From contig CM025854.1 of the NCBI GenBank assembly GCA_003952965.2, positions 29,926,657-29,990,656 on the forward strand: a stretch of 64,000 nucleotides of DNA, given 5' to 3'. The notes under the pieces are model-generated. The model ran no database searches and was not told the DNA's origin. It saw only the letters and a program-made list of their open reading frames with translations. Each line of letters starts with the position of its first letter. Within the stretch, counting starts at the first letter, position 1. This stretch comes from Morella rubra. Taxonomy: Eukaryota; Streptophyta; Magnoliopsida; Fagales; Myricaceae. The position numbers were made by a program, and so were the translations under genes. Positions 1 through 11,884 of this stretch are shown here, in pieces.

Positions 1-1008
1 TTTTGACATTTGTTAATATTTCTAGCCAAGTTATTTATTTTTTTATTTTTTAAAAAAATTTACATTCGGAACGGGTCCTCGCACCATGTCAAATTGATCC
101 TTTTTCGTTTATGGCTGCCGTGTTTGGATGTTTGGTGTTACCTGCTTCGCCTTCCATATCGAAGTTAGGAAAAATTCGTGTCAAGATCATAGAATCATCT
201 GTGCTCATGACAAGTGTCGTGATCACAGAAGGCCAAAGAGTATACCATGTGCAAATTGTCAATCTTTTAGAGGCAGAGCTAATCTTTGTTGGGACATCAT
301 TAGGATACGCAAATCTCACGGTTCAGTGCCTTTTTTTTGGTCTTCCATCTTAAACAGAACGAAAAAAAAAAAAAACGAAAGGAATAAAAAATTAGCATTA
401 TATTAGTCAACTCCTACAGGCTGCATTCCATGTATAACATCTGGAACATATTCTTGTAATCTCTTATAAAAAGCCTCACAAAACAATCTTTCAAGTGCTT
501 CATTAAGATAAAAAGGCCATTGGTCATATTAAAATATCTTTTAGCTAAATATTATAATTCCCAAAGTAATTGAAGGGAGTAAATTATTTACTTGAAACTA
601 TCCTTAAATCGTAAAGCATCCCTTTTACAAGAGCAACTTCATCCTGAAATTTGTGAAAACTTTTTGAGTTATTAACCCTGAAAACTTATTGTAAGTTACA
701 TCATTGGAGATTTTTTTTAACAAAATTTTCAAGGCCTTAAAATTTTCACCCCAATAAAATAACTCTCCAAAATTTTCTCTCTCCACAGTTATTATAAAAT
801 CATTACTTTTTATTTCTAATAAATATAAAAAATTCATTCAAATCATATTTTTCTTCACTTTTTCACCAACTTCAATGCCTTACAATATTTACTACTCCAA
901 AATTTTTACAATCAAACATCACCAATTGCCAAATTGATAAAAATAAAAATTAAAACAAGTAGCACCTCTTTTTCCCTTATTTCAAAAAGTTTTATACTTT
1001 TACTTTAC
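1..1008. other. AT-rich flank present only on the left side
   Basis: I see no gene here. The stretch is AT-rich with A and T runs, and its open frames are short and look like nothing I know. It lies outside the mirrored part of the window: the right arm stops in a run of N at the position that would pair with base 1,009, so no second copy can be seen. Confidence 0.7.
786..875 (+). repeat. Diverged AT-rich repeat, copy 1
   Basis: This AT-rich block resembles 1,441-1,535 in the same direction. Both contain a segment around TAATAAATATAAAAAATT followed by a pyrimidine-rich part ending in a CAA.TTCAAT-like motif. The copies differ by many substitutions. They may be parts of an old AT-rich non-autonomous element, but I found no convincing terminal repeats. 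Confidence 0.4.
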
Positions 1009-1440
1009 AACTTTTTGACAAGGATCCCAAGAAAATCTACACTACCTCCAAAAAAAATAATACAAAAAATGTTTTCAAAATTAAACAAAACATAGCCAAA
1101 CTTTTAACTTCTTTTTTCTTTAGTCCGGACTACGATGTAATATTTAACTTATAAGTCTTATAATCATTTGCGAAAATTTGGTTGAAATTTTGAAAATTCA
1201 GCTTTTATTAAAATTTGTAAAAAGTGTAGATATGATAAGTTGATGAAATTTTTTATAATTGAGTTTTGTAAAAAGACGTAGATGAAATTAGTTGAGGAGG
1301 TTTTTTATATTTGGTAGAAGATTGATTTTTATTATAATTTGAAAAAAAAAAGGTATAGATAGACTGATTGTGTGTTTGTTTATGAAAATTTTAAACCTTC
1401 CAAAATTTTAAAATAGTAAAATAATTATAATATAATCTCT

Positions 1441-1535
1441 TCCTCCTATCAAATCATTATTTTTCACTATAATAAATATAAAAAATTAATTCAAATTATC
1501 TTTCTCTTTACTTTTTTTCACAAATTTCAATATCC
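1441..1535 (+). repeat. Diverged AT-rich repeat, copy 2
   Basis: Second copy of the block at 786-875. The neighbourhood (about 1,370-1,550) starts with a GTTTGTTT-like motif and ends near CAAACGCAACCTT, which loosely resembles the ends of plant non-autonomous DNA transposons. The match is weak and I do not assign a family. Confidence 0.35.
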
Positions 1536-1741
1536 TCAAACGCAACCTTAATTGATGAGGATTTTAAAAATTGAAAAAGTAAAAATTTGAATGACCAAAA
1601 CTTTTTAGTTTTATTTTTTGACTAAGAAAGTTTTGAAAGTTCAAAAAATTATAAAAAAAGGTGAGAATTTTTTATGTTGCCAAACATCAGGGTAAAGAAG
1701 AAAAAAATTAGGTGCAGACATCTGTTTGACTTTGCCAATTT

Positions 1742-2639
1742 TTTTTTGATAAGCAATACTGCATTGAAACGATAAAACCAGAAATACAAAGTAACAACAA
1801 AACAAAGCAAAAACAGCAGAAGTTAGGGGGATCCGCCCATAAACGCCCGAGGATAAGAACCAAAAAGCTCAAGAGAATAGGAAATACTATCCTCAACGAG
1901 CAACATCGTGAGTTAAGGAGTTCGCACTACGAGAGGAGAACTGAAACTCCTAATAAGCAAACTAGCCAAGGACGGAAAAAGGCTTTAGCCTCAAAGCACA
2001 ACGCTTCGGTACGCCATGGGCAGCACAGAGGGCCACAAAAAGCAACAACCACCACCTGAGAATCTCCTTCCAGCACAAGTGACAGATTCCACGTTGAAGA
2101 GCTTGTTGGATCCCAAAAAGGACAGCAAGAGCTTCTCCCACAATCGGCTCTTGGTCATTCAAAGAGCTTCGACACAACAAATAATATCCTACCTCCGGAG
2201 TCCCTCCCACACAAGCGACTGCACAGAAATTGTCACGGATCGCCACATCCACATTTACCTCGCAGAAAGTGGGGGGAGGAGGAGCCCACATAGCATTCAC
2301 CTTTTCCTTGAAGGAGAATTTCCAGGCCGCACTATGCTCAAAGCCGACTCTCTAAACCTTTCTCGCCAGCAAAATAGGGTCATCAAAAGGTTTCCAGTGA
2401 ACAGCAAGATTGCGATTGAGCCAAACCAAATCGATCGCAACGGAAGCAAAAATCTGGAATTCATAAGCCTCTTCCCAAGACAGACCCAAAGCATTACCCG
2501 GTTCCAATGTGATCTCAACCCAAGACACCTTGAGCTCCGCCATATAACTCGAATATAGGGACATTCCAAAATTAGATGGCGAAGCGATTCTTCATGGGCA
2601 TTACACAGAGCACAACCCGAATCACCTTGGGCTACACTG
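1742..2639 (-). mobile_element. 5'-truncated LINE remnant (zf-RVT and RNase H parts)
   Basis: The minus strand encodes pieces typical of the 3' part of plant LINE ORF2. First comes a zinc-knuckle-like stretch (CALCNAHEESLRHLILECP), then an RNase H-like segment beginning VNVDVAI with a later GEALAVLFGIQQA block. The usual catalytic Asp and Glu contexts are recognisable. The reading frame is broken: the zinc-knuckle part and the RNase H part lie in different frames, and the RNase H frame is lost after about 70 residues. The 3' end is an A-tail after TTATC, seen as T's at 1,739-1,747. A possible 9-bp target-site duplication, TGCCAATTT, lies at 1,733-1,741 and 2,640-2,648. Endonuclease and reverse transcriptase regions are absent, as expected for a 5'-truncated insertion. 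It is old and inactive. Confidence 0.7.
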
Positions 2640-2905
2640 CCAATTTGATTGCGCTTGGTAGACTTTGTAGATTAACTTGGCCTAACTAATTGCGCTTGGT
2701 GGGCTTAACGTGCCCCACAATATGGAATTCAATCTGGGACTCTGTCTGATCCACAGGCCCTGGCTGCACCCTTGACCACTAAGGGAACCCAGGTGGGTTT
2801 AGTGACTAAAGGTCGAAATTTCGTACAATTGGCAACGGACAAGCGCAGCCCAACAAGGGCAAAATTGTAATTCAGAAATAACCGCGCTTACAGATCTCAT
2901 TTTGA

Positions 2906-2913
2906 ATTCCCGC
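2906..2913 (+). promoter_or_regulatory. Candidate E2F site upstream of DEL
   Basis: ATTCCCGC matches the plant E2F consensus WTTSSCSS and lies about 205 bp before the DEL start codon at 3,118. Arabidopsis DEL1 is known to be controlled by E2F factors, so a site here fits cross-regulation among E2Fs. This is a motif match only. The mirror copy is in the right arm near 62,065-62,072. Confidence 0.45.
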
Positions 2914-3117
2914 GAGCTATACAACCGCGAGCCGTCCCCGAAACTCCGCGGCAGATTCCCGAATGTAAGCTCAGAGCCGAAAAGTGAAAACCCCACTTAA
3001 TTCGAATTTCCAAAACCGTGCACGGCCCACCAATCCCTATATACGTCTGTGGAATATAACAGGAAGGAAGAGGGAGCAGAAACAGGTTGATTTCACTGTT
3101 CAGTGGCTGCCTAAGGA

Positions 3118-6100
3118 ATGTCTTCGTTTCATCTTCAAAAGGCCGAAACAAGGCCATCCTCCTACCAACGCAAAGAGAAATCACTCGGAATTTTGTGCTC
3201 CAAGTAATCAATCCTTCCCTCTCTTTTTTCCCACTTAGTTATTTTTTTTATTTTTTTGTCTTCAAGTTTCTCTTTCTGCTATCTTTTATATTTTTCATAG
3301 TCTTGAGTCTTGACTGCGTACTCAATTTCTTTTATCAGTTTCTTGAAATTGTATGGCGAAGAAGGTGTCGGAACGATCGAACTCGACGATGCAGCTAGCA
3401 AATTAGGTATTCTTCGTATCTCTCTGTTTCGGGATTCCCATTTTGAAAAAAAAAAAAAAAAAAAAAATTGTTGCTTCGTTTAGTTATTTTCGGTTTGGTT
3501 TCCGAGAAAATGGAATAAAACCAAATAAACGAAGGAAGTGAGCTAGGATCGAGTATAATTGATAGTCCATGTCTATCGGGTCATCATGGGTAGAAGTGTT
3601 AAGCTGAAGATAATACTCCTTCTGTTTTCATTTGCATTATTTATTTTTCTCAGAAACCAAAGACCTTAGGTTGGTTGATTGGATCTACTGAAAACATTTT
3701 CATCTGCAGGAGTTGAGCGGCGCCGCATGTACGACGTAGTCAATATATTGGAGAGTATTGGAGTAAGATTTTAGGTCTTAGTCGTCCATAAAAATGAAAA
3801 AACAAAAGTTAAATCAGATAATTAGTTCTTCAATCTCATGTTGTCACTTCTCAAGTTTAGACTTCAGGTGATCATCCGTGTAGATTGCACCAGTTGATTG
3901 CGTATTCCATTTAGCAGATTATAGAAAGAAAGGGGAAGAACACATACTCATGGAAGGGTTTTGGAGAAATTCCTCGGGCTTTAGAGGAGCTCAAGGTAAA
4001 TAGTTAATGGTGTTTTTTCATTCAAGTTCTAATGCGCTGGCTTTAAAACCGTGAGATTATTTCTATTCTGCTCCATTTTTCAGGAAGAGATTTTGGGAGA
4101 AAAAATTTGATTTCTCTGATTGTTTTAGATGTTGGAGTTCTATGTTAATTTCCCTTTTGAAGACCTGTCTGTTTCTTAGAAAAAAGAAGACCTGTCTGTT
4201 TGCTGAGAAACTGCAAGAGGAAATTAAATGTCACATTGAAAATAGTCAGATTTCCATTGATTAGTCCTTCATGAATTTATTCTTTATAAATTGATGTCGG
4301 TATTTGTTTTCAAAACTTTTTTGGAAAATATGACAGCAAAAAAACATAAGACTCAGCTTTTATATTCCTAGTATTCAAACAAATATTTTTTTTTTGACAG
4401 CTTTGTCTCTTATCTTAGTGGTTTGAGTTATGCTGATTAGGTTTCTAACGATAATGACAATGGAGCGTCTTCCAGTCTCCAAACTAATGGAAAGAACTAT
4501 CCTTTGGAATCATTGAGAACCGGTAACCATCTTTTTCCTTTTTATTCTGCGCTTGAACCTCGCAAAGTCTATTGCTAGCAACTGAGATCATTCTGTACGT
4601 TTATTTATGACATTGTCCTGGATTGACCTCAATTTTGGAGTATGGGATGGTTTCAAGTCTCAAACTTGGCATAATCAATTTCTACATCGGCTAATTTGGC
4701 GTCATTAATGTGCATTTCCATAGATAACAGAAGGGACAAATCTCTATCTATTCTAACTCGGAGCTTTATCAAGCTTTTCCTGTGTTCAGATGTAAGTGTT
4801 ATAGTTTTAGGTTTTCCAATGTGTAATGAAATTTGCTTTTATCAATTTGTATGGTCGAATATACCCGTTTTTCTTTGTCTTTAGGTGGATATGATCTTGC
4901 TCGATGATGCTGCAAAGGCATTGCCAGGTGATAACCAGGACACAACGGCTTTGAGAAGTAATTGACCTAAAAACCGTTGTCATACTGCTAAAGAAGTTAA
5001 TAAATCTGAAAGAAATGAACCTAACACTCTCTTCCTTGAATCAACTCTGCAGCAAAAGTCAGACGACTGTATGATATTGCGAACGTTTTTTCTTCCATGA
5101 GGCTGATTGAGAAGGTAATAAGCTACAGTGAAATACCTTTAAGTTCATGGAAAGACCCCTTGGTGGTGGCACCACGTTTATCTTTTCTCATCACTTGTCA
5201 AATTTCTTAATTGATGCACAGACTTACTGCCCAGAAAGTAGGAAACCAGCTTTCAGGTGGTTGGGATGGAAAGCAGAAACTGAGAATGGATCTGATACTG
5301 CTATGGATCTAAATCCATCCAGAAAGAGACTGTTTGGGACGGACATTACCAACCACAGCTCAAAAAGTAATAAGGTGGACTCTTCTACGAATCGGAAGTC
5401 AAATCAGAAGGTAATTGAGCCAATACATAAGAGAGATGGTGGTTCGGAAGTTGTCCATGACGGGATCAAAGTGGATCAGCATTCAAGATATAGCTCCAAG
5501 CCCAGGGGTATAGTATTTGGCCCTTTTGCTCCAGTGAACATGTCCAGTTTGAAAGCTCAAGAGGCAGAAAGGAAAAGAGTGACAGAGGTTCAGGAGACCT
5601 TGGGTTCTGGTTCTCCTCCTCATTATCACGATTCACAACGCAGGTGATTTATAGTTGAATATGAACGATCTACTTTCCTGATGGACAGTAAATTGGTAAA
5701 GCAGCACTGTAGAAGGCTAACAACCATCTGCGGGGGTGATTAATTTAATTGCGTCAGAGGTTCTTCCTTGTCCTATTCTTTGCCAGTCATATCTAGTATT
5801 GATTGAACTGAGGGCAGTTCTCAAAATATAATGAATTTGCGTATATCTGACGGTCTTTGTTACTTGTATCTAAGGTAAACAAGAAAATGCTTTCAACTTA
5901 TGATCAATGTTTTGTAGAACATCAAAAAATACGTCCTTTTTTCTTTGTCGTGTGGGAATCTTTTTACTGTTTCAGGATGTCCACTTTTCTCTTCTGAATT
6001 CGGACATATTTTCAGCTATGATTCATATCAACCCACTGTTATAATGCAGTTACTTTGGCATATGTTTATGTTGGCCACGATCTCCAAAAGTCACTGATCC

Positions 6101-6393
6101 ACCACACACCCCCAGACTTGATGTTTGACAATCCTCAATTCCCTTTCTGAATCATATCACACAATGTGGTTGGCTAATTGGGGCCATCTGTTTTTAGCTT
6201 GTTATGAGCATTATTAATTTTTCCTGTAACTATTGCAGCGACTAATGACAGATGAGTCCTTGTAATGGTTATGGCGGCTTGAAGCGACCTCTTTGCTAAT
6301 TACATGGAAGTCTTGGATCGGTGTAGTTGCTGGGAAGCAACAGATGTAACGGACATTCTGATCCACATACCCCGTTGTTCTAACTGTAGATGA
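3118..6393 (+). CDS. DEL/E2Fe-type atypical E2F transcriptional repressor
   Basis: The product is an E2F-like factor with two DNA-binding domains and no DP-dimerisation region. It is expected to bind E2F sites as a monomer in the nucleus and to restrain endocycle entry. Exons by splice signals and frame: 3118-3203, 3339-3406, 3710-3762, 3918-3995, 4441-4522, 4724-4791, 4885-4957, 5053-5114, 5222-5643, 6285-6393, giving about 366 residues; Arabidopsis DEL1 is about 400. Winged-helix domain 1 is at about residues 21-95 (motifs KSLGILCSNF, LDDAASKLG, RRRMYDVVN). Domain 2 is at about 123-206 (DDAAKALPGD, RRLYDIANVFSSM, RKPAFRWLGW). A conserved FGTDIT motif and a GPFAP motif follow. The ATG gives MSSFHLQKAE and has no better upstream choice. 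The last exon is the least certain: DLFANYMEV resembles the DEL C-terminus, but its acceptor is weak. Without that splice the frame ends at 5,647. Confidence 0.88.
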
Positions 6394-8079
6394 CCGCGTG
6401 CACCTGGTCAAGTCGCAACGGCTGCTTTTTCTTCATCTTTTGAGCAGCATGACTTATTGTTAGATGCACCATCCCGTATGGCTGGCACCTAATATCACAC
6501 ACAACTCGGAGGACCGAGTAATTTTCACTTTTCAGTAACAGGAGCATGTTAGCAGCTCCTTGATGAGAATAGTTTCTTTTCGGATTCAGCTTAGTTGGAA
6601 GCATATTGACTCAATTTCTTCAAAAACTTTGCTACTAATTTGTGGAATGGATTTTCCCATTGCTGACACATTGACAGGTAGAGAACCCAAATAATCAGAA
6701 TGCATTTGATGCTCAGTCGCTTCTTCGCTGTAAGTCTCTTTTTTCTGTGACGTAAGCTTTGTCTGCCAAGTGGCATTTGTCGAAATTTTCTATTTCGAAA
6801 TGGAGAATAAGGTCATGGAGGCGATTTTCAAACGAGAGGGTGAAAATCACGATATTTGCGGTGCTAAGCTGCTTCGGTGGAGGCATCCGAGCTAGACCCA
6901 CCACTTGCTGGCTGGTCCACACCCTCAGTTTCTATGGTTCAGTGAAAGAAACTGGGCCTGCCATAGATACGGGATTTTGTACAATTATTCATTTTCGATT
7001 TCAGCTAAAGCTTACAACTCTAGAACCTTACAACTCTACTTCCTCAAACTCTCGACGAGGGTGAGATAGATACAATAATAAATAAATTTTAAGAATAAAT
7101 AGATATGACATATAAATTTTATTTTAAGATATTATTAAATTTTTAAATAGATGACTATTAAAATTACGTAAAGTCTATTTATTATATTTATCTCTTTAAA
7201 TTATAATATATAATTTAAATATAAAATTACAAAGATCACGATGCATGGATGAATTTTTATCTTTGACATAATCTGATGATAACAAGTTGACTGTGAATAT
7301 TAGAGTTTTGTTGTTCTTCTTCTGCTCTTTTTTGTCTTTTTGTTTTGGTTTTCCTGACCTGAAAGATCACGGCAAGTGTTTCTAATTCTCTAGTTCTTTA
7401 GACATATCTCAGTATTAACACGTACTAGATTGTTTTGGACTTATCATTTTAGATTTTATTACATATACACTCACAATCATAATATTGTTCTCATTGTATC
7501 GAGCAAGGGACAAAAAAAGGTGTAGCTTATAACTGCAGATGATTACTTAAAACACTGATTTAATTCATTTTAAATTCCACCAATAACTGTGGAGGTTTTT
7601 TTTTTCTAGAAAATACTATAGTACCTGAAATGATTATCATGGTCTCCAAATTATTTTAGAAAAATAGAAACGAAACAAAATTTTAATTTAAAATTCCATG
7701 GGAACTTGCACCGCTGAATGCAATTTTTTTTTCAAAGAGTATATACTATCATAGGCTTTGAATCATATTTCTTTAACAAATAATGACTTTCGTATAAAAA
7801 CAACTATCGTAAAAGCGTTAAAACTACGAAGGCTCTTCGATGGCGAAGCTGTAATTCAGAAAGACACGATGGGCAAAATCGTTCACCGCGAGTATTGAGT
7901 AACAAACAACAAATCTTGTGTGGGCTAAGACGAAGGATATAGGAAAGAAAGAGAAAGGGAGAGATTCGGAGAAGACGTGAGAGCAGCCCGTGGAGCGATA
8001 GCGAACAAACACAGAAAATAGAGAGAGACAGAGCCAAAGAGAAATCTCTTCGGCTAAGGGCTCTCATATCTCAAAGTTC
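6394..8079. other. DEL 3' region and DUF760 upstream region
   Basis: No gene is supported. The first few hundred bases are probably DEL 3' untranslated sequence. From about 7,060 to 7,800 the sequence is strongly AT-rich. The last about 250 bases before 8,080 are less AT-rich and read on the minus strand as a CT-rich leader-like stretch. They probably hold the DUF760 promoter and 5' untranslated region. Minus-strand open frames at 6.2-6.9 kb are short and resemble no family I know. Confidence 0.5.
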
Positions 8080-10927
8080 ATGGCCGCCTCAGCTGCTCGA
8101 GCTTTCATCCTCTCTCGGTTCTCCGACCTGTCGGTCAAGCCCCTCCACCCTTCCCAACCACCACCCTCCCCCTCTCTCTTTTCCCGCCAACTACTCGCCG
8201 CGAGAAAACGACGTCCCGTCTCGCAGGTCTTCACTGTCAGCTGCCTGATCTCCGGTGTGGATGGCGGCGGGGTCTCCGACGACTTCGTTTCGACGCATAA
8301 GTCCGGCTTCGACCGTGGATTCTCCGTAATTGCGAACATGTTGAAGCGAATCGAACCCCTGGACACCTCCGTTATCTCCAAGGGTGTCTCTGATCCCGCG
8401 AAGGACTCCATGAAGCAGACCATTTCCACCATGCTAGGCTTGCTCCCATCCGACCAATTCTCCGTCACCGTTAGGGTTTCCAAAGGCCCCCTCCATCGCC
8501 TCCTCGTCTCCTCCATCATAACTGGGTACCGAGCAACACTCTCTTTCCTATCGACTTCTATATAGTTCAGAAAACATTCCTTCAAAACTCTCTTTTACTT
8601 GTTGTTAGAAAAAAAAAAATCATAAAAATTTTGGATTGGTGTTAGGTATACGCTGTGGAATGCGGAGTATCGGATGTCATTGACGAGGAACTTCGAGATT
8701 TCGACTGAAAGTTCGAAGAATAGGTCGAATTGTCCGGAGGAGCTCGAGGTTTCGGAGGAGGAGAACGAGTGTGAGGAGCATAGGGATAGCGGTATGAGTA
8801 TGGAGGGTTTGGAGAAAGGAGGGCCTCAGATTTTCGATGATTTGTCGCCTGAAGCCTTGAATTACATTCAAAGATTGCGGTCGGAGTTGTCTGATGTAAA
8901 GGAGGTCAGTTATTGCTTTGTGTTTCACTTCATTTGAGGATTATTGGTAAATTCGGATGCTTGACTGAATGGGGAATCTTAGAAACACTTAGTCCAAGTT
9001 TTCGGTGGTTAGGATAGCATTTCTTAGGTGTACTTTCCCTTCTTTTGGAAGCTGAAAATTCCTTCGGATTTTTAGTCCGGAGGTAAGCTTTTTGCTTGTG
9101 TTCAAATCCTAGGTAAACAAGGCCTTAGAGGTCTCTCCATTTTCAGGTTTGGAAGTTCGCATTTCCTGTGTTTCTCCCCAACGAAAGACCCTCTTTTGCT
9201 TGCCCTTGATTTGCTTCATGGAAGTTGTCCTTTCCCGTTCACTCGTAGTTGGGCAAGTGTGAATTATGATGTTGCCATTTTGATTAAACTTGAGTTGATA
9301 TATTGGTTTTTTTTCTTTTTCCTGCATCTATTAAGGATTGTCATGAGCAGACTGTTGGAAGAGTTGCATGTTCTGTCTGGACAAAAGATGCTTGATTAAA
9401 AAAGCTAGGCTTTATTATTTGTCAGAGTCACCATTTTGTTTCAATTAATGACTTTAATAACTGGAGTCATTGAACTCATGTAGCTCTTATACACAGTATC
9501 CAAACAATCCAATATAGAGTGTGTCAAGGTTTTGTTGTTCATCATTGGTCTCCCAGATTGTGCATATTGCTGGTCAATTAACTGTGCAGCAGGATGCGGT
9601 TTTGAATCGCTAAAATCTTTATATTCATTTTACTGGAGGCAAAAGAGAAGCCATACAGAGGTTCTTTCGTGCAATGCATAATGGGCTTAATGTGTAACAA
9701 ATTAAGATTTCATTACACAATCTTGAAAGAAAATCTGGTAATTGGATCTCGAACTCCCTATTTTCTATCTATTCAATCTCTGTAGCCAGCTTGACTTTCC
9801 AGTTGCATTTGCTGACAGCTCAAACGGTTGCCTTTTCTTAATGATTACTTTCGAAGTAGTTTTGAAGCTTTACCAAAGAAATTTGTTGACCATGCACTTT
9901 GCTGTTACAATCCATTCTCTGATCGATAGTCCTTCCACCCATGCACAAACTGTGAAGTGCAAATTGCAGACTATGCTTCATGTGAACTTCTTGAGATTTG
10001 GTATCTGCTATTTCCAGTTGATCTAAAAAGATTTTTCTTCCACTCAATTCATTTTAACCAGCCATTGGAGAGATATGAGCTTTATAGGAAGAAGATTGTA
10101 ACATATTATCATTTGCTTTACTTCATGCTTTGGCGCCACAGTGCTTGATATTCCTCGACTTTAAGCTGATTGGTGTATGATTTTTCAGGAACTTAATGCC
10201 CAGAAGCTGGAAAATTTACAAATAGGATATGGCAGAGGAAATAGGAACAATTTGTTAGAGTACCTGCGATCCTTAGATCCTGATATGGTAATGATCTAAA
10301 ATTCCCCTGCTAATAGTGTTACTTCCCCTCAGTTTTTAGCCTCAGCTATATCTAAAGTGTCATTTTTCTCTTGTAATTGATTTATTTAAACAGGTGACTG
10401 AACTATCTAGTCCGTCTTCATTAGAAGTTGAAGAAATTATTCGACAACTTGTTCAGAACGTACTGCATGGATTCTTCAAAGACGAGAGGACAAGTGATTT
10501 TGTGAGAGATTCAATCAAGGGAAGTACTGAGAACCACCTAGATGGTGATGATGAGCTATGCAGTACTGTAGGCACTTCCCGCGATTACCTAGCAAAGCTT
10601 CTTTTCTGGTTAGTATTTGTCATTCTCTTTATAAATTGCCTTTTCACTGGCTTTTCTGCAAGTATTTTGAATGAATCACTTCTTCTCACTGATTGTATAT
10701 GAACACGGAGAATACACACCTGACACGTCCACACACACACACATATATGAAGCTTCCCTTGTGTAGTAGCCAGTGAAGGCTCCTCCTGTCTTGTTCACTT
10801 GATTAATTCCCATATGGTGTCACGTACTAAGTTTCACTCTTTGGCTAACAGGTGTATGCTGTTGGGTCATCACTTAAGAGGCTTGGAGAACAGGTTGCAT
10901 TTGACTTGTGTTGTTGGATTGTTGTAG
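8080..10927 (+). CDS. DUF760 protein, probably plastid-targeted
   Basis: Five exons are supported by splice sites and phase: 8080-8525, 8646-8904, 10189-10287, 10394-10608 and 10852-10927, giving 364 residues. The first about 60 residues are rich in Ser, Arg and Pro with almost no acidic residues (MAASAARAFILSRFSDLSVK), as in a chloroplast transit peptide. Two DUF760-like segments follow: the region around FDRGFSVIANMLKRIEPLDT with STMLGLLPSDQFSVTV, and the region SPEALNYIQRLRSEL to SRDYLAKLLFWCMLLGHHLR. The family is shared with cyanobacteria, and members have been called seed-maturation-like proteins; the biochemical role is unknown. A Glu-rich insert (EELEVSEEENECEEH) lies between the two halves. 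The final exon is short and its C-terminal residues after HHLRGLEN are less certain. The third intron-side gap (8,905-10,188) is the longest intron and contains no recognisable gene. Confidence 0.82.
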
Positions 10928-11884
10928 AAGAAACCGGGAGAAATGTATATTCTTTTCTTCTTTTTGTTTTGTTCTTCTATATTTTTTTCCCCCTATCTAT
11001 ATTTAGGTTGTTCAAGTGAAAACCATGTGAGAGTATCACATTTAGTTCTTGCTTTCACTTCTTTCAACTCATTTTGCCGACTCGAACTCTTCTCGTGGTG
11101 TATAGAAACCAGGGGGCGTGGCAAGAAGCCAAGGTCCTGACGAACGCAATCGACTCAAAAGACTTGCGTTTGTTTCAGATTTCCTTAATAAAAAACGCAT
11201 GCGAGCCCTATCTTGTTTGTTATTTTTCAACCCGACCCACCATGTTCATGCACACTTCTTTGAAACTACTGTCCAAAAGCCATCGCGTTGATGACATCAA
11301 CGAATGCCAGTCACAATTCCGCGTACTCATACGAATGCCCTCTGTTCTTGGATTTTGCCCCTGCCTGTCGAGTGAGGTTGAGGCGGTAGTCTGTTTTGAA
11401 ACCCACGATGCGAACCAAATAGCAATGCATTGAGTTAGAACTAGTGTGTTATTTTACATTTCAGTTGTGCTCAACCCGGATGGACCCATACGGAGCTTCT
11501 GGTGTCTTGGACGGGTTATGGATTATTAAGACCGAGAAATCGAAGATGGAGGTTGAGGTTCTTCTTACGATTTTTCCAAACGGGGTGGGCTCAAAACTTC
11601 GGGAAGAGAACCTCCACTAGAGATTCTGATCAGAGACGTTAAATAGTTAACCCGACAAGGAAGGCTGCCTTGCTTTCAATTGTAAATTTCTTCTTTCATT
11701 TCCATCAATGACGGTGCCAAATTTGTTCTCTACCAAAAACGATGAGGAAAAAAAATAACCCGATTTTCAATCTCCACCGAGATTTTTTTTTTTTTCTCTA
11801 TTCAATTTCGACCGAGTTGGTGCTTCTCATATACACAAAAGAATCTTGTACGTAGAAGGAATTAAAGAATGGATAGTTTCTGTG
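10928..11884. other. Tail-to-tail spacer between DUF760 and GATL
   Basis: The two genes converge here, so this stretch should contain both 3' untranslated regions. The plus strand has an open frame of 119 codons (11,074-11,433), which shows no recognisable domain and has an unlikely composition, so I do not call it a gene. An A/T run near 11,785 lies close to the GATL end. Confidence 0.5.

Noticed and set aside
8064-8585. 173-codon minus-strand frame over DUF760 exon 1
   Set aside because: Shadow of the GC-rich first exon; it has no domain, and the plus strand has the transit peptide and consistent splicing.
11074-11433. 119-codon plus-strand frame between DUF760 and GATL
   Set aside because: No recognisable motif, no splice support, and it lies in the expected 3' region of DUF760.
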